From: Antarctobacter heliothermus
GTDB lineage: Bacteria > Pseudomonadota > Alphaproteobacteria > Rhodobacterales > Rhodobacteraceae
Reading direction: 5' to 3'
NCBI RefSeq assembly: GCF_002237555.1
Contig: NZ_CP022541.1
Coordinates: forward strand, 308,264-372,263
DNA: 64,000 nucleotides
Part shown: positions 1-8,082 of the stretch, one piece after another
How positions within the stretch are numbered: the stretch's first letter is position 1
Layout of the letters: each line of letters opens with the position of its first letter
The notes under the pieces: model-generated
The model's input: the letters and a program-made list of their open reading frames with translations, nothing else
Database searches by the model: none
Told to the model about the DNA's origin: nothing
Made by a program: the position numbers and the translations under genes

Positions 1-932
1 GGAGCAATCCGGCCCCCGCTGACGAAATCGCCGCCTTCGCCCTTGTTGCAAAAGCCGATGTCTTCCAGAGTGGTCAGCACGGTGTAGGTGAACGAGTCGT
101 AGATTTGCGCGACATCGATGTCGTCATGGGCGACGCCAGCCATGGCAAAAGCGTCCGGCCCGGAGATCCTGCCGGGCCCCGAGGTCAGGTCGGGCATTTG
201 GCTGATGATCTGGTGATCGTGTCCTTCGCCCCAACCGATGACCCGCACGGCGCGCGCATCAAGGTCTTTGGCGCGCTGGGTACTGGTCAGGACCACGGCA
301 CCCGCGGCATCGGTCACGAGGCAGCAATCCAGCTTGCGGAACGGCCAGCTGATTATGGGCGACGCCATTACATCGTCGATGCTCAACGGATCGCGTTTGA
401 AGGCGCGTTCGTTCAACTGCGCCCATTTGCGCGCGGCGACGGCAATTTCCGCGAGCTGTTCGTGCGTTGTTCCATACTGATGCATGTGGCGGGCGCAAGC
501 CATTGCATAGGCGCCCGGCGCGCCGGGCATGCCGTAGGGGTGTTCGAACTGGCCCTCCATGCCTTGCGGGCTGGACCCGGAGGCGGGCAGGCCGATGCCG
601 GAGCGTCCGCTTTCGCCGTGCACGATCAGGGCGACCTCGATGCGGCCAGATGCAATCGCCGCGGCCGCATGGCCCAGATGCACCACAAAGGACGATCCAC
701 CCACATGGGTGCCATCGAAATAGCGCGGCTGGATGCCCAGGTATTCTGCTACCTCGGTGGTTCGGAAACCGGCCGTGAACAACCCGTCCACGTCCTTGAG
801 GGTCAATCCGGCATCGGTCAGGGCATTGAGCGACGCTTCCCCCTGAAGCTGAAGTGTGGATTTGTCTGGCACAATGCCGATATCGTCGCTTTCCGCGACA
901 CCGACAACGGCGGCCTGTCTTGCGTCGTTCAT
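1..932 (-). CDS. thiolase-fold protein (lipid-transfer/SCP2-thiolase-like), 3' end outside window
   Basis: Reading the minus strand from the ATG at 932 gives about 310 codons with no stop before the window edge. The protein starts MNDARQAAVVGVAES and contains the thiolase-superfamily landmarks ARHMHQYGTT, LDCCLVTDAAGA and the IYDSFTYTVL / GFCNKGEGGDFV block. It is clearly related to the complete protein at 26193-27362. At the place where true thiolases have the nucleophilic Cys the sequence reads THVGGSSFVVHL, so no Cys is present there. That points to a non-thiolytic role, for example a retro-aldolase like Ltp2; this is inferred. Its ATG overlaps the stop of the upstream SDR gene by 4 bases, so the two are co-translated. 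The C-terminus and any DUF35 partner would lie outside the window. Confidence 0.85.
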   Translation of the reverse strand, partial: MNDARQAAVVGVAESDDIGIVPDKSTLQLQGEASLNALTDAGLTLKDVDGLFTAGFRTTEVAEYLGIQPRYFDGTHVGGSSFVVHLGHAAAAIASGRIEVALIVHGESGRSGIGLPASGSSPQGMEGQFEHPYGMPGAPGAYAMACARHMHQYGTTHEQLAEIAVAARKWAQLNERAFKRDPLSIDDVMASPIISWPFRKLDCCLVTDAAGAVVLTSTQRAKDLDARAVRVIGWGEGHDHQIISQMPDLTSGPGRISGPDAFAMAGVAHDDIDVAQIYDSFTYTVLTTLEDIGFCNKGEGGDFVSGGRIA

Positions 933-1921
933 TTGCTGTCCTCCTTGCGCACCCAATAGCGGCGTTTTTCGCCGATCTCGGTCCAGTCCTCGGGTGTCAG
1001 ATCGTCCACGTCGCGGGCAAAGGGCATGGCCGGGCGAGGTTTCATGTCTGCTGCCATATAGCTGTCGTACGCGTTCGCCAGACCTTCCGGGGTCCAGGCC
1101 GTGTCGCCTTCGAGCCGGGCGAGGGTGCGCGGCGGTTCGATCAGTGTGTAGCCGAAACCATATGAGCTGAACACTTGGCCATTGACCGAAGCCGCCCGGT
1201 CGGAGGCCAGAAAGGTCACCAGCGGTGCGACGTTGTCGGGATCTTTTGGCGTGCCCTTGGCGTGCTCGCTGGGCCACTTGCCAGTTTCGTCATGAATTTT
1301 CTTTGACTCCGGTTTGGAATCGATCATTCGTGTCGTGCCGGTCGGCAGGACCACGTTCGAGGTCACGCCGTATTTCGCCATCGCATTGGCGGTCGAATAG
1401 CTCAGCCCGATGATCCCGGCCTTGGCCGCTGAATAATTTGGCTGACCGGCGTCGCCGTATGCCGACCCCGAGGCCAGCGAGATGATTCGTCCGCCCTTTT
1501 GTTGACGCATCCGCGCGGTGGCAGGGCGCAGCACGTTGAACAGACCCTTGAGATGCACGGCGTTCACGATGTCCCATTCTTCCTCGGACATGTTGAAGAT
1601 CATCCGGTCGCGCAGAACACCGGCGGCATGCACCACGATGTCGAGCCCGCCGAAGGTATCAAGCGCCTGTTCGATCATTGCGTTTGCTGCATCGTAATCG
1701 GCGACCGAACCGCCGTTAATGACAGCTTTGCCGCCCTGCGCCTTGATCGCGGCCAACGTTTCTTCAGCCGGTCCGGAATCGCGGCCGTCTCCGGCAAGGC
1801 CGGCGCCGAGGTCATTGACCACCACTTTCGCGCCACTGGCCGCAAGCGAAAGCGCAATGCCGCGCCCGATTCCCCTGCCACCGCCAGTGACCAGCGCAAC
1901 CTTTCCTTCCAGCATGCCCAT
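929..1921 (-). CDS. short-chain dehydrogenase, MFE-2-like 3-hydroxyacyl-CoA dehydrogenase type
   Basis: 330 residues. The NAD-binding motif TGGGRGIG lies at about residues 13-20, NDLGAG follows at about 37, NNAG appears as the variant HAAG, and the catalytic YSAAK is in QPNYSAAKAGIIG. The length and the NDLG signature match the stand-alone SDRs related to the dehydrogenase domain of peroxisomal multifunctional enzyme 2, which oxidise 3-hydroxyacyl-CoA. An extra C-terminal tail of about 70 residues follows the usual SDR core. It is the first gene of a minus-strand operon with the thiolase-fold gene, and a candidate GntR operator lies about 50 bases upstream. A paralogue with the same layout is at 39112-40032. 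The substrate is not known. Confidence 0.87.
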   Translation of the reverse strand: MGMLEGKVALVTGGGRGIGRGIALSLAASGAKVVVNDLGAGLAGDGRDSGPAEETLAAIKAQGGKAVINGGSVADYDAANAMIEQALDTFGGLDIVVHAAGVLRDRMIFNMSEEEWDIVNAVHLKGLFNVLRPATARMRQQKGGRIISLASGSAYGDAGQPNYSAAKAGIIGLSYSTANAMAKYGVTSNVVLPTGTTRMIDSKPESKKIHDETGKWPSEHAKGTPKDPDNVAPLVTFLASDRAASVNGQVFSSYGFGYTLIEPPRTLARLEGDTAWTPEGLANAYDSYMAADMKPRPAMPFARDVDDLTPEDWTEIGEKRRYWVRKEDSK

Positions 1922-1970
1922 ATCGTGCCTTTCCTGACTGTAAATCAGCGCTTTGTGCCAAACATTATAT

Positions 1971-1987
1971 ATGATACTAGTACACCT
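1971..1987. promoter_or_regulatory. candidate GntR/FCD operator O1, upstream of the SDR-thiolase operon
   Basis: The core GATACTAGTACAC resembles the near-palindrome GTATACTAGTATAC that recurs before most transcription units of the first 23 kb. The inner part TAGTACACC fits the FadR-subfamily operator pattern T.GT..AC.A. It sits 50-66 bases upstream of the minus-strand start at 1921, a normal promoter distance. Confidence 0.6.
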
Positions 1988-2121
1988 AAAAAAAGATGCG
2001 GGTCAAGCGCGCTCTGGAAGGTTTGCGGGACAAGGCGGTTTTTGGAGACCGCACAGAAAGAAGGCAAAGTGGGCGCATAGCCGGACCACACGCGAATTTT
2101 CCTTGACCAAGATCAATCGGG

Positions 2122-2147
2122 ACAACTAGTATAACAGTGCACTATAT
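2122..2147. promoter_or_regulatory. candidate GntR/FCD operator O2, upstream of the binding-protein operon
   Basis: Two adjoining copies of the T.GT..AC.A pattern are present: CTAGTATAAC at about 2126-2135 and CAGTGCACTA at about 2135-2144. They lie 40-65 bases before the ATG at 2187. With O1 they occupy the divergent intergenic region, which otherwise holds no gene. Confidence 0.55.
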
Positions 2148-2186
2148 AAATGAGCCGAAAACGGTATATCCTGACAGGGGACCCAC

Positions 2187-3029
2187 ATGACGAAACTGCA
2201 GAACACATTGATCGCCGCGGCAGGTATCGCCGCTTTGGCCGCATCCGCGCAGGCCGCTTGCGAACCCGAAAAGGTCGCTGAAAAGTATCCCGAGCTTGCA
2301 GGAAAGCCGGTCAGAGTCGCAACTACACCGCTCTATGCTCCGTATTCATATACTGACATGGCCAAGGACAAGATGGTCGGCAGCGATATCGAAGTCAGCG
2401 AAAAGGCGCTGGAATGCGTCGGGCTGACCTATGAGTACACCAAGGGCGTGTGGTCGAGCCTGTTGCCGACGATCCTAAACGGGCAGACCGACGTGATGGT
2501 CGCAAACCTGTACTACACCCCCGAGCGTGCCGAAAAGGCGGATTTCATCATCTACATGAAAGCCGGCAGTGCAATGCTAGTGCCCAAGGGCAATCCCAAA
2601 GGCGTCCAGTCGATGGATGACCTGTGCGGTCTGAAGACGAACGGCGTATCGGGATCCTATTCTCTTCCGATCCTGCAAGAACAGTCGGCAAAATGCGTGG
2701 CTAATGGCGAGAAACCCATCACCATTACCGTGGCGACCGAAACCGACGCAGCCCTGCGTGGGCTCGACAGCGGCCGAGCCGATTTCCTGCTGGACAATGT
2801 TGGCGCTGCCGCCGTGCGCATTGCAGAAGATCCCGAGAGGTACGAGATCGCGTTTTCCGCCACCCGCGAGATTTTTGTCGGCAACGCCGTTCTAGACGGC
2901 AATGACGCGCTGCTCCAAGCCTACGAGGAAGGTATGAAAGAGATCGCTGCCAACGGCACTCTGGAAGACATCTTTGTCAAATACGGGCTGGATCCCAATC
3001 TGATCGTCCCGATCGAAATCAAGCGCTGA
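2187..3029 (+). CDS. ABC transporter substrate-binding protein, polar amino acid family
   Basis: 280 residues with a clear Sec signal peptide (MTKLQN, hydrophobic core, cleavage after ASAQA at about residue 23). The mature part has the family 3 solute-binding pattern: VRVATTPLYAPYSY, then KMVGSDIEVSEKALECVGL, SLLPTILNGQTDVMVANLYYTPERAEKADF, and ALRGLDSGRADFLLDN. Such proteins bind amino acids, opines or related compounds in the periplasm. The most likely partner is the fused permease-ATPase at 18323, which has no binding protein next to it and carries the same candidate operator. The RBS AGGGGA precedes the ATG. A strong stem-loop follows the stop, typical for a binding-protein gene at the head of an operon. 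The ligand is not predictable from sequence alone. Confidence 0.88.
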   Translation: MTKLQNTLIAAAGIAALAASAQAACEPEKVAEKYPELAGKPVRVATTPLYAPYSYTDMAKDKMVGSDIEVSEKALECVGLTYEYTKGVWSSLLPTILNGQTDVMVANLYYTPERAEKADFIIYMKAGSAMLVPKGNPKGVQSMDDLCGLKTNGVSGSYSLPILQEQSAKCVANGEKPITITVATETDAALRGLDSGRADFLLDNVGAAAVRIAEDPERYEIAFSATREIFVGNAVLDGNDALLQAYEEGMKEIAANGTLEDIFVKYGLDPNLIVPIEIKR

Positions 3030-3050
3030 ACCGCGCCAAGTTGCACCACA

Positions 3051-3078
3051 GCCGACGCCGCAGCGTTGCGGCGTCGGC
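3051..3078 (+). terminator. strong intra-operon stem-loop without T-tract
   Basis: A perfect 12-bp inverted repeat (GCCGACGCCGCA, loop GCGT, then its complement) lies between the binding-protein stop and the MaoC gene. There is no run of T after it. It more likely stabilises the 3' end of the binding-protein message or attenuates read-through than acts as a full terminator. Confidence 0.6.
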
Positions 3079-3096
3079 ATCGAAAGGGAAAAGAAC

Positions 3097-3582
3097 ATGC
3101 CGCGGGCAAAGCCCTGGACGATACAAAGCTTCGAAGAGCTCTCGGCGATCGTGGGCCAGGATCTGGGTGCCAGTGACTGGCTGCGCATAGATCAGGATCA
3201 GGTCAACCAGTTCGGGGAGTCGGTCGATGATACGCAATGGATTCATTGCGACCCCGAGCGGGCAGCCGCGCAATCGCCGTTTGGTGGCACGATCGTGCAC
3301 GGGATGCTGTTGCTGGCGCTTCTGTCCAAGTTGCGCGACCGGGTACAGGATGTGCGCATAGATATACCGCGCCGAATGGGCGTCTTTTACGGCTTGAACA
3401 GAGTGCGGTTTATCGAGCCAGTCAAAGTTGGATCGCGGGTGCGTGTTCAACTGAGCGTTGCCGAAGCGACACTGATCGAGCCGAAGGTGATCCATGTGGT
3501 CTATGATCACATACTTGAGGCTGAAGTCGCGGATCGGCCTGCGGTTTTTGCGCAGGCCATCAACCGCATCTATTTGCCATAA
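3097..3582 (+). CDS. MaoC-like hot-dog enoyl-CoA hydratase/dehydratase
   Basis: 161 residues, the normal size for a single-domain MaoC protein. The hydratase-2 motif is visible at about residues 45-70: ESVDDTQWIHCDPERA followed by FGGTIVHGML, with the catalytic Asp and His in place. These enzymes add water to or remove it from CoA esters with R-stereochemistry. The gene lies 18 bases after the stem-loop, with an AAAGGGAAAAG ribosome-binding stretch before the ATG, and is followed after 19 bases by a crotonase gene. Having both a MaoC hydratase and a crotonase in one operon suggests two separate hydration or cleavage steps. Confidence 0.85.
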   Translation: MPRAKPWTIQSFEELSAIVGQDLGASDWLRIDQDQVNQFGESVDDTQWIHCDPERAAAQSPFGGTIVHGMLLLALLSKLRDRVQDVRIDIPRRMGVFYGLNRVRFIEPVKVGSRVRVQLSVAEATLIEPKVIHVVYDHILEAEVADRPAVFAQAINRIYLP

Positions 3583-3601
3583 TGGCCAGAGAGGGCAGAT
3601 C

Positions 3602-4381
3602 ATGGCCATCGAGTTTACCGTTGATAATGCGGGCATTGCGACACTGACGATAAACCGTCCTGATCGGATGAATGCCCTGGACCAGGTGCACTACGCCGAG
3701 CTTTCACGGCTCTGGATCGAGGTACGAGACAACCCGGCCATCCGTTGCGCCATCATCACAGGCACGGGAGACAAGTCGTTCTGTGCAGGCGCCGACATCA
3801 AGGAGGTGCTGGGTGACAAGATCGCGCTGCACGATCTTTGGCAGACCCAGAAGCAACCTTTGCTGAACCGGGGGCTGGAGATCTGGAAGCCGGTTATCGC
3901 GGCGGTGAACGGCTATTGTCTGGGGGGCGGCATGACCCTTCTGCTGTCCACCGATATCCGCATCGCTGCGACCGGGGCAACCTTTGCCGTGGGCGAGGTC
4001 AAGCGCGGCATCGTTGCCGGGATGGGTGGTACTCAGCGGCTAATACGGCAGGTCACACATGCGCGCGCGATGGAGATGCTACTGACCGGCGACAGCATCG
4101 ACGCGACGACGGCAGAGCACTGGGGGCTGATCAACAGGGTTGTCCCTGAGACCGACCTGATGCGCACGGCGCAAGACTTTGCCCTGCGGATTGCCGGAAA
4201 CGCGCCGCTGGCCGTTCGCGCCACCAAAGAGTTGGCCCTGAGGGCACGGGATATGAGCCTGGCCGACGGAATGCGGACCGAACAGATGATGAATACTTTG
4301 CTGCAAAACACTTCTTCAGACATGCAGGAGGGGCGTGCGGCGTTTCTTGAAAAACGGCCGCCGCGTTTCACTGGGGCCTGA
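3602..4381 (+). CDS. enoyl-CoA hydratase/isomerase (crotonase) family protein
   Basis: 259 residues starting MAIEFTVDNAG; the ATG at 3602 is preceded by GAGAGGGCAG. Oxyanion-hole segments are FCAGADIKE and NGYCLGGGM. Both crotonase glutamates are recognisable: AVGEVKRGI and RAMEMLLTG. It should therefore be a competent hydratase, in contrast with the crotonase at 27728. It is third in the operon behind the binding protein and the MaoC gene. Confidence 0.87.
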   Translation: MAIEFTVDNAGIATLTINRPDRMNALDQVHYAELSRLWIEVRDNPAIRCAIITGTGDKSFCAGADIKEVLGDKIALHDLWQTQKQPLLNRGLEIWKPVIAAVNGYCLGGGMTLLLSTDIRIAATGATFAVGEVKRGIVAGMGGTQRLIRQVTHARAMEMLLTGDSIDATTAEHWGLINRVVPETDLMRTAQDFALRIAGNAPLAVRATKELALRARDMSLADGMRTEQMMNTLLQNTSSDMQEGRAAFLEKRPPRFTGA

Positions 4382-4427
4382 AAGTCGTAAAGACAGGCAA
4401 AGCAACAATGGTGAACTCTTGGCCGAA

Positions 4428-4733
4428 ATGATGAATTCCCTGCGCGTGGGTCAGGCTGACCGCGGCGCTCCGTTCGAGATCTCTGTAGATGGGCGCTCCC
4501 TGCGGGCCTACAGCGGTGAAACGGTCGCAGGTGTGTTGATGTCCAATGGCATTACCATCTTTCGTCGAACACAGGAAACCGGGCGCCCGCGGGGCCAGTT
4601 CTGTGGGATGGGTGTTTGTTTTGATTGCCTGGTTCAGGTCGACGGCGCCGGCATGTCCCGTGCCTGTATGACAGAGGCACAACCGGGCATGCACGTCAGC
4701 TTGAAGCTTCAGGATGTGAAGGACGCAAAGTGA
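4428..4733 (+). CDS. [2Fe-2S] ferredoxin-like small subunit of an HcnA/opine-oxidase-type dehydrogenase
   Basis: 101 residues from the ATG at 4428 (a second ATG follows directly). The plant-ferredoxin-like cluster motif CGMGVCFDCLVQVDG has Cys at about residues 60, 65 and 68, and a fourth Cys lies in SRACMTE. This is the layout of HcnA and of the small subunit of opine/proline-type FAD dehydrogenases. Its stop overlaps the ATG of the FAD subunit, so the two are almost certainly made together. The third component of such enzymes, a DadA-like oxidase, is not adjacent; the best candidate is at 15926. Confidence 0.85.
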   Translation: MMNSLRVGQADRGAPFEISVDGRSLRAYSGETVAGVLMSNGITIFRRTQETGRPRGQFCGMGVCFDCLVQVDGAGMSRACMTEAQPGMHVSLKLQDVKDAK

Positions 4734-6139
4734 TGGATCAGGATCTGCCGCCCGAAACCACAGATGTTTTGATAGTGGGCGCGGGGGCCGCAGGTTTGTC
4801 GGCCGCTGCCGTGGCCAGCCATCACGGCTTGGAGGTGACAATTCTGGACGAAAACGCGCGGCCGGGCGGACAATACTACCGTCAGTCCCGTCTCGCCGGC
4901 GCTTTGCCGGCGCGGATCGTCGGCCCGTCACAGGAGGCCGGAAGAAAGCTGATCGACAAGGTCGATTTTAGCCGAACGCGCCTGTTTTGCGATGTCATTG
5001 TCTGGGGCAACGAAGGGTCGGATACTTTGCTCTATTCGATGGCCGGTCGCAGCGGGCGGATCACGGCCAAGACGATCATTCTTGCAACAGGCGCGCATGA
5101 ACGTGTTGTTCCGTTTCCCGGGTGGACCCTTCCGGGGGTCATGACGGCGGGCGCCGCGCAGACCTTGTTGAAATCTCAGGCAATCCTGCCCGGCCGGCGG
5201 ATCGCGATCGCAGGCACCGGGCCGTTCCTGTTTCCGGTCGCGACGCAATTGGCCGCTGCGGGTGGAGAGATCGCGGCACTGTGCGAGGTGTCGCATAGTC
5301 GGCTGTGGCCGCTGCGGGCGCCGCATCTTTGGCGGCATTTGCCGGTGTTTCGCGAAGCGGTTCAGTATCTGATCCGCATGCGGCAGCTGGGTCTGTCCAT
5401 CGCTCATGGTTATACCGTCGTCGAGGCTCATGGCTGCGACTCACTACGCGCCGTCACCGTTGCCCAGATGACGGAGGATATGACCGAAAAGCCCGGCACG
5501 CGCCGCGAAGTTGAGGTCGATGCGCTGCTGACCAGCTTTGGCTTCGTTCCCAACACGCAGATTGCCCGACTGATCGGTTGTGATCTGCGATGGGATGCTG
5601 TGCAGAAGACGAGGTTCGTCAGGGTCGACGCGGCGCAGGCCACATCGCTGCCCGGCGTGTTCGCCGCCGGCGAAATTGTTGGTATAGGTGGGCACCGGGT
5701 CGCAAAAGCCGAGGGCGTTCTGGCCGGAATGGAGGTGGTCGGCGCACTGGGCGTCACTCTGCGCGATGACTGGCCGACAGCCCGACGCAAAGCAGTCCGC
5801 GCGCAGAGGGCCGGGCGGGAGTTCACCGACCACATGTTGCGTAGTTTCGCGCTCAAGCCTGGGATGCTCAATCTGGCCACAGCCGATACGATCCTGTGCC
5901 GTTGCGAATCTGTGCCGCGCAGCGAAATCGACTATCACGCCGCTCTGTGGGATGGGTCGCGCCGTGCCGTAAAGCAATGCACCCGCGCCGGAATGGGCCG
6001 GTGCCAGGGACGGATTTGCGGTTTTGCAGTCGAGGCCTGTATCGAACGGCACGCTTTGGCGGAGTCAGGACCGTTGAGCCCGGATACGGCCCAGATTCCG
6101 GTCAAGCCAATCGCTTTGGTACAGACTGGCGGCAACTGA
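4733..6139 (+). CDS. FAD-dependent dehydrogenase, HcnB / opine oxidase subunit A-like
   Basis: 468 residues starting MDQDLPPETTDVLIVGAG. An N-terminal FAD-binding GAGAAGLS lies at residues 16-22, GGQYYRQ at about 48, and a second Rossmann segment RRIAIAGTGPF at about 155. The C-terminus has a BFD-like [2Fe-2S] region with CRC at about 388-390 and CTRAGMGRCQGRIC at about 415-428. HcnB/OoxA-type subunits pass electrons from amine or opine oxidation to the respiratory chain. The ATG overlaps the stop of the small [2Fe-2S] subunit. Oxidation of a C-N bond in an imported amino-acid-like substrate is inferred; hydrogen cyanide formation is less likely because the third subunit is far away and the context is catabolic. 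Confidence 0.85.
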   Translation: MDQDLPPETTDVLIVGAGAAGLSAAAVASHHGLEVTILDENARPGGQYYRQSRLAGALPARIVGPSQEAGRKLIDKVDFSRTRLFCDVIVWGNEGSDTLLYSMAGRSGRITAKTIILATGAHERVVPFPGWTLPGVMTAGAAQTLLKSQAILPGRRIAIAGTGPFLFPVATQLAAAGGEIAALCEVSHSRLWPLRAPHLWRHLPVFREAVQYLIRMRQLGLSIAHGYTVVEAHGCDSLRAVTVAQMTEDMTEKPGTRREVEVDALLTSFGFVPNTQIARLIGCDLRWDAVQKTRFVRVDAAQATSLPGVFAAGEIVGIGGHRVAKAEGVLAGMEVVGALGVTLRDDWPTARRKAVRAQRAGREFTDHMLRSFALKPGMLNLATADTILCRCESVPRSEIDYHAALWDGSRRAVKQCTRAGMGRCQGRICGFAVEACIERHALAESGPLSPDTAQIPVKPIALVQTGGN

Positions 6140-6165
6140 CGGGCGCGCGGCAATTAGGCACCTTA

Positions 6166-6185
6166 GCAGCTTTCGGAAAAGCTGC
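6166..6185. terminator. stem-loop between FAD subunit and GntR gene
   Basis: An 8-bp inverted repeat (GCAGCTTT, loop CGGA, AAAGCTGC) lies in the 132-base gap between the dehydrogenase stop and the GntR start. No T-tract follows, so it is a weak terminator or attenuator candidate that may lower regulator expression. Confidence 0.4.
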
Positions 6186-6271
6186 CGGAGGCGTGGACTT
6201 GCGCAACCTGCGGTCTTATAGGTGAAATAGTAACCCTCTTAACGAACCCGCTCATAAATAAGGTGATAGCA

Positions 6272-7069
6272 ATGGCGTCCGAACAGAAGCTCGATCTTGC
6301 CGCAACCTCTTCCGAGCGGATGTTCGAGTCTTCCAACCAGGGTAAGGCATCGCAGGTCATTGTCTCTAAGATCCGTGAAACTGTGGATGCGGGCAAGCTC
6401 GGCATCGGAGATCGGTTGCCGCAGGAAAAGGAACTGATCGAACAATTCGGCTTCAGCCGTGCGGTGATCCGAGAGGCACTGCGCACGCTTGAGGCCGAGG
6501 GTCTGATCAAGCTGGTATCGGGCCGCAACGGCGGTGCCGAAATCTGCGAACCCGATCCACTGAAATTCGTGCCGGCGATCACGACATTGATGCGGCTCCA
6601 AAATACATCGGTCGAAGAGGTGCACGAGACGCTGGAACTGATCGAGCCGATCATCGCGGAAATTGCAGCCGAGCGGTTGGAGCAGGAAGACATAGACCTG
6701 CTGCAACAATCCATCGACCTTATGTTGGAAAACGCGAACGATCCGCTTGTGTGTCAGACACAGTCCAACCGGTTCCACATTCTTCTGGCGCGTGCCACTC
6801 GCAACCAGATGCTGATCTTTCTCAGCACGATGATCCGTCAAGTCATCGTGCGGCTGGAATACAAGGGCGTAGGCGAGCGGCCAAAGCAGGTGGCAGAGGA
6901 ACACCAGCGCATCCTCGATGCGCTGAAATCCCGCGACGGCGCCGAGGCGCGACAGGCGACTCTGGATCATGCGCATCAGTGCGAATATGCGCTGAAATCC
7001 TCGCCGACCGGGTACAAGCTGCGCACCGATGCTACCCGTGATCAGATGACCCGCAACCTTTTGCGCTGA
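6272..7069 (+). CDS. GntR-family transcriptional regulator, FadR/FCD subfamily
   Basis: 265 residues from the ATG at 6272; AAGG 10 bases upstream favours it over the GTG at 6263. The winged HTH is at about residues 28-95 (GDRLPQEKELIEQFGFSRAVIREALRTLE), followed by an all-helical FCD domain at about 100-230 (EPIIAEIAAERLEQEDI, FHILLARATRN, EEHQRILDAL). FCD regulators bind small organic acids or acyl-CoAs and usually repress nearby catabolic operons. Their operators follow T.GT..AC.A, and seven sites of that pattern lie before neighbouring units (O1-O7). It is therefore the leading candidate for controlling the whole 1-24 kb cluster. No clear operator was seen before this gene itself. Confidence 0.88.
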   Translation: MASEQKLDLAATSSERMFESSNQGKASQVIVSKIRETVDAGKLGIGDRLPQEKELIEQFGFSRAVIREALRTLEAEGLIKLVSGRNGGAEICEPDPLKFVPAITTLMRLQNTSVEEVHETLELIEPIIAEIAAERLEQEDIDLLQQSIDLMLENANDPLVCQTQSNRFHILLARATRNQMLIFLSTMIRQVIVRLEYKGVGERPKQVAEEHQRILDALKSRDGAEARQATLDHAHQCEYALKSSPTGYKLRTDATRDQMTRNLLR

Positions 7070-7111
7070 GTTTTATCAACGCCGGGCGATTCAACGAATT
7101 CCCCAAAGTCT

Positions 7112-7145
7112 GTCCGGCCTGCGCCCCTTGCGTCGCAGGCCGGAC
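7112..7145. terminator. bidirectional stem-loop between convergent genes
   Basis: A perfect 12-bp inverted repeat (GTCCGGCCTGCG and its complement, 10-base loop) lies between the 3' ends of the GntR gene and the aminotransferase gene. It lacks a long T-run but is well placed as a shared transcription end for the two converging units. Confidence 0.55.
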
Positions 7146-7161
7146 CTTGGTCAGTAGAGCA

Positions 7162-8082
7162 CTATACTTCCGTTCGCCACTCTGGACGGTGGCTTTTGCG
7201 TCCGAAGGCCAGATCGAAATAGTCGGATTGCAGCGCGCGCGTTGTCTCCCCGGGAGATCCGCTGCCGATCGGGTCACCGTCAACGTCGATCAACGGCGTA
7301 ATCTCGGCCCCGGTGCCGCAGAAGAACGCCTCGGACGCATCGAAGAATTCGCTACGATCCATCTCACGTTCCTGAACGGGGATGCCTTGCGCCTTGAGCA
7401 GCTCGATTACAGTATCACGCGTAATGCTTTCCAGGATATCGCTGGTGACAGAGGGCGTGACCGCCACGCCGTTGCGAATGATGAAAAGGCACATGCCTTG
7501 ACCTTCGGACACCTTGCCGCGACTGTTGAGCAGGATCGCTGCCTCATACCCGTCGCGGGTTGCCTGAAGGCCAGCATAACGCGAATTGTTGTAGTTGGCG
7601 TTAGCCTTGGCACGGGCCGGCATGACGTTGTCGGAAATCCGCTGCCAGGACGACACCTGCGCGCGGACACCGGTTTCGACCTTTTTTGGCGTGCCGCGTG
7701 GGATGGCGGTTATGAAGCTGCCGATGGGGTCGGTGGCATAGCTTTCGCCGGTGCCGCCGACATAGACCGTGGGCCGGATATGAACCGAGGACCGGAAGCC
7801 GTTCTTTCGCATGAGCGCAATCGTGGCTTCCATCATCTCTTCGGCGGGCACAACCCTACCAAAGCGCATGATGCGCTGGCTCAGCTCCATCCGGCGCATG
7901 TGATCTTCAAGACGGAAGAGATACATCTTCTCGTCTGACTCGTTCCAGTAACCACGGATGCCTTCGAACACCGCAGCGCCGTATTTCACCGCTGGCGAAA
8001 AGACATGGAGCTTGGCGTCGTCCCAGCGCACCAACTCACCATCAAGGTAGATATAGAGGTCTGAAAAATCATCCATCTTCAA
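7162..8082 (-). CDS. branched-chain-amino-acid aminotransferase-like, PLP fold-type IV
   Basis: 306 residues. The class IV pattern is clear: GAAVFEGIRGYW at about 35-46, the probable Schiff-base Lys159 in PARAKANANYNNS, then GKVSEGQGMCLFI and FFCGTGAEITPL. It matches IlvE-type enzymes in length. The ThDP enzyme, Hyu and SDR neighbours suggest a catabolic transamination rather than housekeeping leucine or valine synthesis. It is the last gene of the minus-strand operon that begins with hyuB, and its start overlaps the SDR stop by 4 bases. Its amino donor and acceptor cannot be read from the sequence. Confidence 0.85.
   Translation of the reverse strand: MKMDDFSDLYIYLDGELVRWDDAKLHVFSPAVKYGAAVFEGIRGYWNESDEKMYLFRLEDHMRRMELSQRIMRFGRVVPAEEMMEATIALMRKNGFRSSVHIRPTVYVGGTGESYATDPIGSFITAIPRGTPKKVETGVRAQVSSWQRISDNVMPARAKANANYNNSRYAGLQATRDGYEAAILLNSRGKVSEGQGMCLFIIRNGVAVTPSVTSDILESITRDTVIELLKAQGIPVQEREMDRSEFFDASEAFFCGTGAEITPLIDVDGDPIGSGSPGETTRALQSDYFDLAFGRKSHRPEWRTEV

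Noticed and set aside
105..959. Long plus-strand open frame of 284 codons
   Set aside because: It is the antisense shadow of the thiolase-fold gene, which has clear family motifs on the minus strand.
4428..6139. hcnAB hydrogen cyanide synthase
   Set aside because: Subunits resemble HcnA/HcnB but the HcnC-like gene is 10 kb away and all neighbours are catabolic and transport genes, so an opine/amine dehydrogenase is more likely.
7155..7164. TAGAGCACTA resembles the GntR operator core
   Set aside because: It overlaps the stop codon of the aminotransferase gene in a convergent region with no promoter facing away, so it is probably chance.
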